Source: Bacteroidota bacterium
GTDB lineage: Bacteria; Bacteroidota; Bacteroidia; AKYH767-A; 2013-40CM-41-45
Direction: 5' to 3'
DNA length: 64,000 bases
NCBI GenBank assembly: GCA_016720935.1
Contig: JADKJP010000002.1
Span: 474,081-538,080, forward strand
In this document: one piece after another, positions 1-9,226 of the stretch
How positions within the stretch are numbered: the first letter of the stretch is position 1
Layout of the letters: the number at the start of each line of letters is the position of its first letter
Made by a program: the position numbers and the translations under genes
The notes under the pieces: generated by a model
Database searches by the model: none
What the model saw: only the letters and a program-made list of their open reading frames with translations
What the model was told of the DNA's origin: nothing

Positions 1-991
1 AAGCGATTTTTTCGGAAGACAAGCCTTCCGACATCAATAAAAGAACTTCCATTTCTCTTTCGCTGATATCCGGCATATCATCTTTATGGTCATGATTCAA
101 TTTGTTCTTACGAAGGTTTTGTAAAAACTCAAGATTGATATAGGGTTTACCATCAATAATGCGAATGGAATCGTGTTGATTTTCTTCTTCAGTTATTAGT
201 TTGTTGGTGGCAGTATTTTTTGTGCGGGGAGTAAAAGATACGATCAGAAATTTAATTTGCTGATTTGCGTCTCGTTCCAACACACCGGTAATACATTTGA
301 TTTTAACGTAGCCTTTATTTTTTCTTTTGTATCGAAAATGTGTTTCCCAATTCAGGTGATCGTGTACAAATGGCTGGTTGATTCTTTTTTCAATGTTCTG
401 CTGATAAATTTCCATGATACTCCCCAGATCTTCCTTGTGTATATTGGCAAGACCAAATGCCCAGCCTCCGTTCAGAAAGTCTTCTTTTGTCCACCCGGTA
501 ATTTCTTCCAGGCCTGAACTTGCGAAGTGATTTTTGCCGGTCTGTATGTCTGATACGATCCAACCGATATCCGGTCGGTTGTCCATTACTTTCAGAATGG
601 ACTGATTTTTTGATGAGAATTTATCCTGATCGGTTAGCTTACCAAAACTTTCAAAAATAAATTGAGCACCCACAGGATCATTATTATCACCCAGATGAAA
701 TGCAGAAACTGGAATTTCCGGGATATCGATCTTGTTATCGGTCAGAACGGTGATTGTGCATTTGAATGAATGCCGGCGACTGATTTTTTTATGTATTTCG
801 ATAAAGTTCAACTCGGGAAAAACAGAAGTAAGCATTCGCCCCTTCAAGGAGGATACTTCTTGTTTTAGAAACCTGGAGAGGATAGGGTTACAATAAGCGA
901 TTTTACCGCTTAGATTTGTAATTAAAATTCCCTCAGAATTTATATCAAATACACTCCGTAATGGTTTAATAAAATCGAGCACACTTTTCAT
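1..991 (-). CDS. PAS-domain LuxR-type transcriptional regulator (3' end off the window)
   Basis: Reading the minus strand from an ATG at 991 gives about 330 codons with no stop before the window edge. The first ~115 residues and residues ~120-240 read as PAS sensor folds (for example EGILITNLSGKIAY, then GWIVSDIQTG). The last residues seen, ISEREMEVLLLMSEGLSSEKIA, start a LuxR/GerE helix-turn-helix (SxRExEVL pattern), so only the end of the DNA-binding domain is missing. No membrane segment is seen, so a cytoplasmic sensor-regulator is inferred. It starts 9 bases after the stop of the upstream paralogue at 1001-2098, so the two are probably co-transcribed. The ligand is unknown. Confidence 0.8.
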   Translation of the reverse strand, partial: MKSVLDFIKPLRSVFDINSEGILITNLSGKIAYCNPILSRFLKQEVSSLKGRMLTSVFPELNFIEIHKKISRRHSFKCTITVLTDNKIDIPEIPVSAFHLGDNNDPVGAQFIFESFGKLTDQDKFSSKNQSILKVMDNRPDIGWIVSDIQTGKNHFASSGLEEITGWTKEDFLNGGWAFGLANIHKEDLGSIMEIYQQNIEKRINQPFVHDHLNWETHFRYKRKNKGYVKIKCITGVLERDANQQIKFLIVSFTPRTKNTATNKLITEEENQHDSIRIIDGKPYINLEFLQNLRKNKLNHDHKDDMPDISEREMEVLLLMSEGLSSEKIA

Positions 992-1000
992 ACAAAATAA

Positions 1001-2098
1001 TTATTCCAGGCCCCATTCAGTAGCGATCCTGATCGCATCCGCGGCATTTCTCGCGTCCAGTTTTTTAAACAGATTTTTTTTATAAGAATTGATGGTGTTC
1101 AGGCGCAGTCCCAGGATTCGTGATATGTCCTTTGCGGAATGACCCATTCGGATATGACGAAGCAATTGAATTTCACGTGGTGACAAACTAATTCCAAAAA
1201 CAGTTGAAGAAGGAATTTGTTCAGATTCGGCAGAGGAATCAATATTGTTTTGTTTCAACAATTGATTGAGAATCTTTTCTGTCAACTGTTTGTCTACAGA
1301 TTTTTCATCTGTCACATCACGCGTGAAGACTATGGTATATAATACCTGGTCTTTTTCATCGCGCTCCAGGAAGTAACTTTCACCGTGTAACCAGCGCCAG
1401 CTGCCATTACGGTGTCTCCATCGGAATTCATACACAATCGGTTTGTGATCATGAATGAATGGCTCATTGTTCCACAGACTAATGCCTTTCAGAAATTCTT
1501 CTACGAGTCTCTTTACATCTTCGGGATGCGTCAGTGAAATCCCCAGAGCCCAACCATTGTCTATGAATTTTTGGGGATCCCACCCGATTATTTTTTCAAG
1601 AGCATCCGATACATACAATGTGGTTCTTGCCTGTACATTGGTAACCGTAACTAATTCGTCAGTTCGGTCACCAAGAGCTTTCAATAAATTAATCTGATTG
1701 TGAAAATGTTGCATGCGCTCTTCTGCCAGATCAATTTTTTCCTTGAATACAAAAAGTACTCCAATGGGTTCATTGTTGAGGTTGTGAAGCAAAGTGTAAT
1801 TTACGGTAACCGTAAAGTTCTTATCATTGTTACCGGTGCAACTGATTACCCGAATAATGTTCTCTTGCGCGGAAAGTTCGCTTAACAATTTATCAAAGCG
1901 GAAATTTGGGTCGTGGCGGAGTTCCGTACAAAATTTTCCATTAACCTGTTCGATAGAATATCCAAAAAGCTCACGAATTGCCGGATTGGTATATAAAATT
2001 TTACCGTCAAGGCCGGTTACCATGATTCCATCTTTTGACAAATCATACAAAACTATGGAATGTTGTATGTAAGAGGACAATGATCGCATGATGGACAT
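1001..2098 (-). CDS. PAS-PAS-LuxR transcriptional regulator
   Basis: This 365-residue soluble protein has PAS 1 at ~12-125 (GIMVTGLDGKILYTNPAIRE), PAS 2 at ~140-275 ending in a PAC-like stretch (RHRNGSWRWLHGE), and a LuxR HTH from ~300 to the end (SLSPREIQLLRHI, then TINSYKKNLFKKL). The lack of a receiver or kinase domain suggests a one-component regulator that senses through its PAS domains. Its domain order matches the next gene downstream, 9 bases away, so the pair looks like a tandem duplication in one operon. Cofactor and targets cannot be read from the sequence. Confidence 0.85.
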   Translation of the reverse strand: MSIMRSLSSYIQHSIVLYDLSKDGIMVTGLDGKILYTNPAIRELFGYSIEQVNGKFCTELRHDPNFRFDKLLSELSAQENIIRVISCTGNNDKNFTVTVNYTLLHNLNNEPIGVLFVFKEKIDLAEERMQHFHNQINLLKALGDRTDELVTVTNVQARTTLYVSDALEKIIGWDPQKFIDNGWALGISLTHPEDVKRLVEEFLKGISLWNNEPFIHDHKPIVYEFRWRHRNGSWRWLHGESYFLERDEKDQVLYTIVFTRDVTDEKSVDKQLTEKILNQLLKQNNIDSSAESEQIPSSTVFGISLSPREIQLLRHIRMGHSAKDISRILGLRLNTINSYKKNLFKKLDARNAADAIRIATEWGLE

Positions 2099-2366
2099 TT
2101 AATTTGAATGACATTGACTGAATAAGCAACGTTGCCTTCAATAGCAATTCACATTATGGTCTTTGGACTCTGAATCAGATTCAGGAATTATTTTTTAAAA
2201 GAGAACCAACAATGCATTTTGTTCAATTGAACAAGCAATTCAAATTGCCTTAACAGCATGAGATTTTATACTAGCCCAGTAATCTCAAGGTCAAATATAT
2301 AAATCATCCGGAATTAAAAAAATTTTATTCCGTGAATGAAGAGGGGAAGGGTTTTTTGGGGTGTTA

Positions 2367-3416
2367 TTAATTTTTGAAATCCCAGGTATGTTTATCCATT
2401 TCTTTCAGACAAACGACCAGCAATTCAATGCAGGAGGAGATATCCGTTTTATCGGCCATTTCAATCACCTGGTGAATGTGACGGGTTGGAATTGATATTG
2501 CTCCGGCAATAGCTCCTGTTTTTCCCATTCGCTGGATTCCGGCAGTATCTGTTCCGCCGGCTTGCAGAATTTCAGGCTGCCATTTGATTTTGTGTTTATC
2601 CGCTGATTTTTTCATGAATTCAACCATTCTTGCATCGCAAATAGTGGAAGAGTCCATGATTTTAATAGCAGCTCCTTTGCCCAATGCGGTTACTCTTTCA
2701 TGCGGCTGTGACCCGGGTACATCATAGGCGATTGTCGTATCCAGCCCAATTCCGAAATCAGGTTCAATGTGGTGTGCCGCTACATTCGCCCCACGGATTC
2801 CTACTTCTTCCTGTACGGTAAAGACACCATAAACATCAAAAGGAACCTGTTTCAATTTGCGAAATGTTTCAATTAAAATAAAAACAGATACTCTGTTATC
2901 TATGGATTTGCAGTTGACACAATTGCCCATTTCAATCAACTGGCGTTCGCGTGTGATAGGGTCACCTACACGAACAAATTTCTCTACTTCTTTTTTTGAC
3001 ATCCCCAGATCAATAAAGAAATCTGTGATCTGTGCTGATTTATTTCGCTCTTCCGCGGTCATGATATGAATGGGTTTACTTCCCATGACTCCGACCAGAT
3101 CTTTACGGCCATGTACGATCACACGTTGTGCGGTCAGTGTTTTGGGGTCAAATCCTCCAAGTGTATGAAAGCGCAAGAATCCGTTGTCATCGATATGAGT
3201 AACCATGAAGCCAATTTCATCCATATGCGCCGCTACCATTATCCGCTTATCATTTTTCCCTTTCTTGATGGCTGTAACGTTGCCCATTTTGTCAATGTGA
3301 ACTTCATCTGCAAGTGGTTTGATTTCGCGCAAAACGATTTCACGAATCCGATTCTCGAAACCCGGCGCACCGGCTGTTTCACAGATTTCTTTCAGAAGTG
3401 GGAGGTTGAAGGACAT
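2367..3416 (-). CDS. M42 family metallopeptidase (glutamyl aminopeptidase/endoglucanase-like)
   Basis: This 349-residue protein is a cytosolic, co-catalytic two-metal aminopeptidase. Visible family features are AAHMDEIGF (metal-binding His ~64, Asp ~66), QEEVGIRGA (catalytic and bridging Glu pair, ~211), GLDTT (metal Asp, ~233) and TRHIHQ near the end (last metal His). Length and motif order match full-length M42 enzymes, which trim N-terminal residues from peptides and form large self-compartmentalised shells. The start MSFNLPLLKEI is the only sensible one. It is a single gene; a heptamer tandem repeat lies just upstream. Some relatives are annotated as cellulases, but the peptidase role is better supported. 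Confidence 0.92.
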   Translation of the reverse strand: MSFNLPLLKEICETAGAPGFENRIREIVLREIKPLADEVHIDKMGNVTAIKKGKNDKRIMVAAHMDEIGFMVTHIDDNGFLRFHTLGGFDPKTLTAQRVIVHGRKDLVGVMGSKPIHIMTAEERNKSAQITDFFIDLGMSKKEVEKFVRVGDPITRERQLIEMGNCVNCKSIDNRVSVFILIETFRKLKQVPFDVYGVFTVQEEVGIRGANVAAHHIEPDFGIGLDTTIAYDVPGSQPHERVTALGKGAAIKIMDSSTICDARMVEFMKKSADKHKIKWQPEILQAGGTDTAGIQRMGKTGAIAGAISIPTRHIHQVIEMADKTDISSCIELLVVCLKEMDKHTWDFKN

Positions 3417-3427
3417 TATGGATTATG

Positions 3428-3470
3428 GATTTTAGATTTTAGATTTTAGATTTTAGTTGTTAGTTGTTAG
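3428..3470. repeat. Period-7 tandem repeat (GATTTTA x4 then GTTGTTA x2)
   Basis: Four copies of GATTTTA start at 3428, 3435, 3442 and 3449; two copies of GTTGTTA follow in register at 3456 and 3463. The array sits between pyk and the M42 peptidase, 12 bases upstream of the peptidase start codon. The reverse complement of GTTGTTA makes up the array at 49281-49327, and two GATTTTA copies (reverse strand) occur at about 53496-53509. Confidence 0.9.
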
Positions 3471-3515
3471 TGATACTTTGATTAACGGGTCAAGATAACA
3501 ACAACTATTTCCAGA

Positions 3516-4943
3516 TTATTTAACCCGACCGAGTTTAATCATGTTTGTACGGCCTTGTTCGGAAAGAGGAATGCTTGCGAGGTTAATAATTATTTCACCC
3601 TTCGTGACATAGCCTTTATCTTTCAGAATCTGTTGCAACTCATCAATGGTCTCATCAGTTGATACCCGATGATCATAGTAGAATCCGCGAACTCCCCACA
3701 CAAGACTCAGCACATTGAGCAATGACGGAACGTCTGTAAAGATAAGGATATCTGCAAGAGGTCGTTGAGCGGCTACTTTGTAAGCGGTATATCCGGAACG
3801 GGTCATTCCTACAATCGCTTTTGCTGCCACCTGTGAAGCCATCACACATGCATTGTAACACGCGGAATCGGAAATGAAAGTACTGCTGGTGATATCGGGT
3901 TTAATATCTCGGTTGTAGTGGTAAGCTTTTGCTTCCACTGTTGAAATGATGTTTCGCATGTACTCCACCACTTTGACAGGATATTGTCCAACGGAGGTTT
4001 CTCCACTCAGCATCACGGCATCGGCGCCATCCATCACTGAGTTCGCGACATCATTGACTTCCGCACGGGTGGGAGCATAATTGGTGATCATGGTTTCCAT
4101 CATCTGTGTTGCAATGATTACCGGCTTGGCGGCCTGAATACATTTGTTCACAAGCATCTTCTGGATGATGGGGACCTCCTGCATCGGAAGTTCGACTCCA
4201 AGGTCTCCGCGTGCAACCATTAATGCATCGGTTTCACGGATGATAAAATCAATTTCATTGAGGGCTTCCGGTTTTTCAATCTTCGCGATAACACGAATTT
4301 TTTTTCCTGCTCTTTTGATCATCGCTTTGAGATCCACTATGTCCTTTGCAGTCCGAACAAAAGAAAGTCCTATCCAGTCAACATTTTGCTCCAGTGCAAA
4401 ACTCAGATCGTCAAGATCTTTGGCTGTCAGACTGGGAAGTGAAATTTTTGTTCTAGGGAGGTTGACACCTTTGCGGGAAGAAATTTTTCCGCGGCTTTCC
4501 GCGATAGCATGCACTTCATCCAAACGGTTTGTGCTGATTACCCGCAACTGAATTTTACCATCATCAATGAGTACAAGATCTCCTATTGCCACATCCTGCG
4601 GAAACTGCTGATAATTCATATACAGTTTCCCGTTTTTGCCGATACATTCATGAGATGTAAATACAATCTCCTGTCCTGCTTCGAGAACCATTTCATTGTT
4701 TTCCACTTCTCCAATGCGGAGTTTCGGCCCTTGTAAATCGACCAGGATAGAAATGTTGGCATTCAATTCCCGACTGATGGAACGGATATCTTCGATAACT
4801 TTTCGATGCACGGAATAATCGCCATGAGACAGATTCAGCCGGCACACATCCACTCCGGCTTCCATCAATTGTTTCAGCATTTCCGGGGAAGAAGAGGCGG
4901 GGCCGATAGTCGCGACAATTTTCGTTTTGTTAAAGGGGATCAT
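3516..4943 (-). CDS. pyk: Pyruvate kinase
   Basis: Glycolytic pyruvate kinase (phosphoenolpyruvate + ADP to pyruvate + ATP), 475 residues, cytosolic. The N-terminus TKIVATIGPAS and CRLNLSHGD are diagnostic. The active-site signature appears as IAKIEKPEAL, then MVARGDLGVELP and IIATQMMETMI, and DGADAVMLSGETSVG follows. The C-terminal allosteric domain is present from ~345 on. It is last in the run acpP-fabF-rnc-IPExxxVDY-pyk on the minus strand, 79 bases after the preceding gene, an arrangement common in Bacteroidota. Confidence 0.98.
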   Translation of the reverse strand: MIPFNKTKIVATIGPASSSPEMLKQLMEAGVDVCRLNLSHGDYSVHRKVIEDIRSISRELNANISILVDLQGPKLRIGEVENNEMVLEAGQEIVFTSHECIGKNGKLYMNYQQFPQDVAIGDLVLIDDGKIQLRVISTNRLDEVHAIAESRGKISSRKGVNLPRTKISLPSLTAKDLDDLSFALEQNVDWIGLSFVRTAKDIVDLKAMIKRAGKKIRVIAKIEKPEALNEIDFIIRETDALMVARGDLGVELPMQEVPIIQKMLVNKCIQAAKPVIIATQMMETMITNYAPTRAEVNDVANSVMDGADAVMLSGETSVGQYPVKVVEYMRNIISTVEAKAYHYNRDIKPDITSSTFISDSACYNACVMASQVAAKAIVGMTRSGYTAYKVAAQRPLADILIFTDVPSLLNVLSLVWGVRGFYYDHRVSTDETIDELQQILKDKGYVTKGEIIINLASIPLSEQGRTNMIKLGRVK

Positions 4944-5022
4944 AAAGTTGTTGGGAGTGATATTGAAAACATCATTATTATTTCGCAGGAGTAAAAATGT
5001 TTTCGAATGTTCTGATGATGGA

Positions 5023-5445
5023 TTAAAAAACCAGATTTTCTTTTGATTTTAAATTTTTGGCTTCGAGTTTGTAAACACCAAGAACCATTCGAATTTCTTT
5101 TAACGCGGCAAGAATCAATGGTTCTTCAATTCGGGACATTCCTTTTCTTACAATTACAAAATAGTCAATTTGTTTTTGTTCCGGAATCAACAAGCCTTTT
5201 GAAGACCTGTTGGCGACAAGATAATATTCATCCTCTTCAGGTGTGATGTATTTAAAAAATGAAAATTCCTGATCTTCCATTCTTTTACCGTTGAAGACTT
5301 TGTAGTCTTCTTCCCGTTGTAAACGAATGTCAAGTTTCAAATTTAGTTCCCTGCAAAGTCTGTAATCTTTTTGTTGGCAAATGATACCAATCAGAAGAAA
5401 ATCAAAATTATCTTCTTCTTTAAGTTTTATAATTGTCTTTGCCAT
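5023..5445 (-). CDS. IPExxxVDY family protein
   Basis: Small soluble protein of about 140 residues, named for the motif seen here as IPEQKQIDYFVIVRKG (~100-115), where Ile replaces the usual Val. No catalytic motif is recognised and the function of this Bacteroidota-restricted family is unknown. The frame is open further upstream (to 5481), but MAKTIIKLKEED at 5445 is the likely start because it follows a purine-rich stretch and matches the family's N-terminus. Its constant place between rnc and pyk suggests a housekeeping role linked to that operon, though this is inference. Confidence 0.85.
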   Translation of the reverse strand: MAKTIIKLKEEDNFDFLLIGIICQQKDYRLCRELNLKLDIRLQREEDYKVFNGKRMEDQEFSFFKYITPEEDEYYLVANRSSKGLLIPEQKQIDYFVIVRKGMSRIEEPLILAALKEIRMVLGVYKLEAKNLKSKENLVF

Positions 5446-5553
5446 TGCTTTCCGCCTGTGAAAATAACAATTGAAATGCAAAAATGATCAGAAAAGCAAA
5501 AGCATTAAGCATTTTCAATCGGGAATTGCTTTTTCAGCGAAATGCGGAGGAAA

Positions 5554-6276
5554 TCAGGACAGCCCAAGGCTGGTGCAGGCTTTCTCCGCGGCAATTTGTT
5601 CAGCGCGTTTTTTGGAATAATCCTCCCCGCGCGAGAGTTCCTGTCCATCGATCATCAACCGTACACGGAGCAGGCGTTTTCCGCCGTTTTCCACTTCTTC
5701 CAGTAATTCAAATTCAACAGCTTTGCGTTCGCGTTGAGCCCAGTTGATCAGTTTGCTTTTAAAGTTAGCGTCGAGTTGTTCGATCTCATCCAAATCGATG
5801 TGGTGCTTGACAATTCTTTTCAGAATCAATTTACGTGTAACATCATAACCCTGGTCGATATACACCGCGCCGATAAGTGCCTCAAACGCGTCGCCATATG
5901 CGGAACGGTTTTTCGCGCCCGGATCAATGTTGCCGGTCATGAAGTGGTCGATACCGAGTTTCATCGCCAGGCGGTTGAGATGTTCACGATTCACGATACG
6001 GCTTCTCATTTCTGTGAGGAAGCCTTCTTCTTTAAATGGAAATTTTTTAAAGAGCATTTCAGCAATGACAGCGCCCAGCACTGCGTCCCCTAAATATTCA
6101 AGTCGTTCGTTACTGAGTTTTATTCCGCTGGGATGTTCTTCGGCTGTAGAGCGATGACGAAAAGCAAGGTGATAAACGGCAGTGTTTCCCGGATAAAAAC
6201 CCAGGAGATTGCGTAGAGAAGAGGCAAATTTCTTGTCTTTGGAAAAGAGGTTGCGGATGTAAGAAGTGAAAATCAA
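5554..6276 (-). CDS. rnc: Ribonuclease III
   Basis: Double-strand-specific endoribonuclease for rRNA and mRNA processing, 240 residues. The signature NERLEYLGDAVLG lies at ~56-68 and holds the metal-binding acidic residues; ALIGAVYIDQG (~130) carries the second acidic cluster. A double-stranded-RNA-binding domain fills ~165-240 (NFKSKLINWAQ ... EDYSKKRAEQIAAEKA). Domain order and length are normal. It lies 45 bases downstream of fabF in the acpP operon, so its mRNA may include the hairpin at 7632-7676, a possible substrate for its own product (inference). Confidence 0.97.
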   Translation of the reverse strand: MIFTSYIRNLFSKDKKFASSLRNLLGFYPGNTAVYHLAFRHRSTAEEHPSGIKLSNERLEYLGDAVLGAVIAEMLFKKFPFKEEGFLTEMRSRIVNREHLNRLAMKLGIDHFMTGNIDPGAKNRSAYGDAFEALIGAVYIDQGYDVTRKLILKRIVKHHIDLDEIEQLDANFKSKLINWAQRERKAVEFELLEEVENGGKRLLRVRLMIDGQELSRGEDYSKKRAEQIAAEKACTSLGLS

Positions 6277-6321
6277 GCGCTGAAATTTTAGGATTCAGGC
6301 TGCCGGTTTGAATCCGGGAGA

Positions 6322-7572
6322 TCAGGAATACTTGCGAAAGATAACGGAAGCATTGTGACCGCCGAAACCAAATGTATTGCTCAGGGCTGCACGAACAGTC
6401 CGGTGCTGCGCTTTGTTAAAGGTCAGGTTCAGTTTCGGATCAAACGCGGGATCGTCGGTGAAGTGATTGATCGTAGGAGGAATGATTCCATGTACAACGG
6501 CCATAATACTTGCAATGGCTTCGATTGCTCCTGCAGCACCAAGCAGGTGACCGGTCATTGATTTCGTACTACTGATATTCATACGATAGGCATCTTCACC
6601 AAAAACTGTTTGGATTGCTTTTATTTCCTGAGGATCACCAATTGGAGTGGAGGTTCCGTGGACGTTGACATAATCGATATCCTTGGTCGACATACCTGCA
6701 TCTTCAAGGGCAGCATTCATGACATTCGCGGCACCAAGTCCTTCCGGATGCGGAGCCGTCATGTGATATGCATCGGCAGACATACCGCCACCGACTAATT
6801 CAGCATAGATTTTTGCACCTCTTGCTTTTGCATGTTCCAGTTCTTCAAGAACAAGGCAACCGGCACCTTCTCCCATCACAAAACCATCCCGATCAAGATC
6901 GAAAGGACGTGAAGCGGTAGTCGGGTCATCGTTCCGTTGTGAAAGAGCTTGCAAAGCGTTGAATCCGCCAACACAGGTTTCATTCACTGTTGATTCCGAA
7001 CCTCCTGAAATAATGATATTGGCTTTTCCTAAACGGATATAGGTAAACGCGTCAATCAGTGCATTCGTTGAAGAAGCACAGGCGGATACAGTGGTGAAAT
7101 TCGGTCCGCGAAAACCGTATTTGATGGAGATGTGTCCGGATGCGATATCCGCGATCATCTTAGGAATGAAAAATGGATTGAAGCGTGGAGTACCGTCACC
7201 TTTGGCGAATGCGGAAACTTCATCCTGGAAAGTTTTTAAACCCCCAATGCCGGAACCCCAGATAACTCCGACTCTGTCGTGATTGACCGTTTCAAGGTTA
7301 ATACCACTATCGACAATTGCCTGTTCGGCAACTACCAGTGCATAGTGGGAAAATCCATCAAGCTTACGGCCTTCTTTACGCTCAAAATAGTCGTTGATGT
7401 CAAAACCTTTTACTTCGCAGGCAAAACGGGTTTTGAATTTCGAAGCGTCAAATTTGGTAATCATACCAGCGCCACTGACTCCGTTAATGAGTCCGTTCCA
7501 ATACGATTCAACGGAGTTGCCAAGGGGAGTAAGTGCGCCAAGGCCTGTAACTACGACTCGTTTCAGTTGCAT
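6322..7572 (-). CDS. fabF: 3-oxoacyl-[acyl-carrier-protein] synthase II
   Basis: Condensing enzyme that extends acyl-ACP with malonyl-ACP in type II fatty acid synthesis, 416 residues. The catalytic Cys is in TVSACASSTNA (Cys ~165); the two active-site His are in NVHGTSTPIGD and KSMTGHLLGAAGA; the end carries NTFGFGGHNAS. The N-terminus RVVVTGLGALTPLGNS is typical. The gene follows acpP, its carrier-protein substrate, with a 116-base gap holding a long hairpin, and precedes rnc. Complete and unremarkable. Confidence 0.98.
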   Translation of the reverse strand: MQLKRVVVTGLGALTPLGNSVESYWNGLINGVSGAGMITKFDASKFKTRFACEVKGFDINDYFERKEGRKLDGFSHYALVVAEQAIVDSGINLETVNHDRVGVIWGSGIGGLKTFQDEVSAFAKGDGTPRFNPFFIPKMIADIASGHISIKYGFRGPNFTTVSACASSTNALIDAFTYIRLGKANIIISGGSESTVNETCVGGFNALQALSQRNDDPTTASRPFDLDRDGFVMGEGAGCLVLEELEHAKARGAKIYAELVGGGMSADAYHMTAPHPEGLGAANVMNAALEDAGMSTKDIDYVNVHGTSTPIGDPQEIKAIQTVFGEDAYRMNISSTKSMTGHLLGAAGAIEAIASIMAVVHGIIPPTINHFTDDPAFDPKLNLTFNKAQHRTVRAALSNTFGFGGHNASVIFRKYS

Positions 7573-7631
7573 TCCGGTATAAAAATTTGAGATGAATCAA
7601 ACAAAGGGCGCTTCGTAACCCTAATGAAAGA

Positions 7632-7676
7632 CCAACCAGATCCGGGAGCTGAAAATCAGCTAAAGGATCTGGTTGG
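7632..7676 (-). promoter_or_regulatory. Long hairpin between acpP and fabF (attenuator or processing site)
   Basis: CCAACCAGATCC at 7632-7643 pairs perfectly with GGATCTGGTTGG at 7665-7676. A second 6-base stem (7647-7652 with 7656-7661) sits inside, separated by a symmetrical 3x3 internal loop and closed by a 3-base loop. In transcription order it starts 12 bases after the acpP stop. There is no clear run of T after it, so it fits a leaky terminator, RNA-stabilising end or RNase III cleavage site better than a full terminator. It could keep acpP transcript above fabF/rnc. Confidence 0.75.
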
Positions 7677-7688
7677 GAAAATGGAAAA

Positions 7689-7925
7689 TTATTTAGCGTT
7701 CTTCTCGATATAATCGATCGCCTGGCCGACTGTAGAAATCTTTTCAGCCTGATCGTCCGGAATAGCGATATTGAATTCTTTTTCGAATTCCATGATCAAC
7801 TCAACGGTGTCAAGGGAATCAGCACCCAAATCGTTGGTAAAGCTGGCTTCTGTCGTCACTTCTTTTTCGTCAACACCAAGTTTGTCGATGATGATGGCTT
7901 TCACTTTTGATGCAATGTCTGACAT
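7689..7925 (-). CDS. acpP: Acyl carrier protein
   Basis: Acidic 78-residue carrier of acyl chains in fatty acid synthesis. The 4'-phosphopantetheine attachment site is GADSLDTVEL with Ser ~37. Length, acidic composition and helix pattern match standard ACP. It is the first gene of the acpP-fabF-rnc run, directly behind a good Bacteroidota-type promoter, and is separated from fabF by a strong hairpin, consistent with the high ACP level cells need. Confidence 0.98.
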   Translation of the reverse strand: MSDIASKVKAIIIDKLGVDEKEVTTEASFTNDLGADSLDTVELIMEFEKEFNIAIPDDQAEKISTVGQAIDYIEKNAK

Positions 7926-7963
7926 GTTTGTGTCCTTTTAGGTGATTTAGATTAAATGTTGTG

Positions 7964-7994
7964 CAAAGTAAAATTTATTCGACTTAAAATCAAA
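7964..7994 (-). promoter_or_regulatory. Predicted acpP promoter (Bacteroidota -33/-7)
   Basis: On the minus strand TTTG (plus 7991-7994) is followed after exactly 19 bases by TTACTTTG (plus 7964-7971). This is one base off the known Bacteroidota housekeeping form, TTTG-N19/20-TAnnTTTG. The -7 box lies 38 bases upstream of the acpP start codon. It serves as a reference for the TTTG-type -7 boxes in the stress island. Confidence 0.65.
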
Positions 7995-8206
7995 ATGGAG
8001 ATTTTAGCCTTTTCGGAGCTTATTCAGAGTCACTGGTTTAAAGACTCATGACTCCAATTTTTCATTAAATACTATCATTTTTACTCTTTTCATATTCATT
8101 TCCCGCAGTATTTATTCGAAAAAGGAAGAAAGAGTTTAAAATGTCGTTTTATTGATATTGATTGTTTCCGTTTTCAAACTATGAATTTGCATTCGGAGGA
8201 CAAAAA

Positions 8207-9196
8207 TTAATGCATGAACATGCGCAGAAGGTAGAAAATCCCGGCTGCCAGCAGAGCAGATACCGGAATCGTGAGTACCCATGCCCAGATGAGTTGGATT
8301 GTAACACCCCAACGTACAGCACTCACCCGTTTTGTTACTCCAACTCCGATGATAGCACCGGTAATAGTATGTGTAGTGCTCACCGGTATTTTGAAATGCT
8401 GCGTACCGAAAAGTGTCAGAGCTCCCGCGGTTTCAGCACTAAATCCCTCAAATGGAGTCAGTTTGGTAACTTTTTGCCCCATTGTTTTAACGATTTTCCA
8501 TCCGCCGATCATCGTTCCGGCTGCAATCGCGGTATAGCAGGCAAGAGGTACCCATTCGGGTAATTCCTTTATATCCCCAATAACTCCCTGCGACACCATT
8601 GCAGCGGCGATGATACCCATAACTTTTTGGGCGTCATTACCACCGTGACCAAGACTATAGGCAGCTGATGAAAGTAGCTGGAGCCTTCGGAACACCACAT
8701 CCACTTTCGAAGGATTGAAGCGTTTACAAATATTAATTGTTATTACAGAAATAATATAAGACATCACCAAACCAATAACCGGAGCGAGAACAATAAAATA
8801 TATTGTTGGCATTACTTTTTCGTACTGAACAGCGGAAAAAGATCCGGCATTGGCAATACCTGCACCTGCAAATCCACCGATCAGGGTGTGTGAAGAACTG
8901 GAAGGAATACCGCCCCACCATGTGGCCAGATTCCAGATGATGGCTGCGATGACACCGGATAAAACGACCAATAATGTGACGTTTTCTTTGTTCACGGTTT
9001 TTGCTACTGTGTCCGCCACTTTCAGCTCAAAGATCCAGTAAGCCAGAAAGTTAAAGGCTGCAGCCCAAATTACAGCGGTGAGGGGAGAAAGAACTTTTGT
9101 GGACACCACTGTTGCAATCGAATTGGCAGCATCATGAAAACCATTGATGAAGTCAAAGACCAGTGCCAGGATGATTACAAGTGTAATAAGTTGCAT
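8207..9196 (-). CDS. pit: PiT family inorganic phosphate transporter
   Basis: Low-affinity, ion-coupled phosphate permease of the inner membrane, 329 residues with about ten hydrophobic segments. The N-terminal PiT signature is FINGFHDAANSIATVV; the second half carries the repeat-related GHGGNDAQKVMGI, and PVSTTHTITGAI is also typical. It lies 30 bases downstream of the DUF47 gene in the same direction, the usual partner arrangement. No Pho-type operator was recognised. Confidence 0.95.
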   Translation of the reverse strand: MQLITLVIILALVFDFINGFHDAANSIATVVSTKVLSPLTAVIWAAAFNFLAYWIFELKVADTVAKTVNKENVTLLVVLSGVIAAIIWNLATWWGGIPSSSSHTLIGGFAGAGIANAGSFSAVQYEKVMPTIYFIVLAPVIGLVMSYIISVITINICKRFNPSKVDVVFRRLQLLSSAAYSLGHGGNDAQKVMGIIAAAMVSQGVIGDIKELPEWVPLACYTAIAAGTMIGGWKIVKTMGQKVTKLTPFEGFSAETAGALTLFGTQHFKIPVSTTHTITGAIIGVGVTKRVSAVRWGVTIQLIWAWVLTIPVSALLAAGIFYLLRMFMH

Positions 9197-9226
9197 AATG
9201 TGCTTATTATCAGAAAATAGTATATT

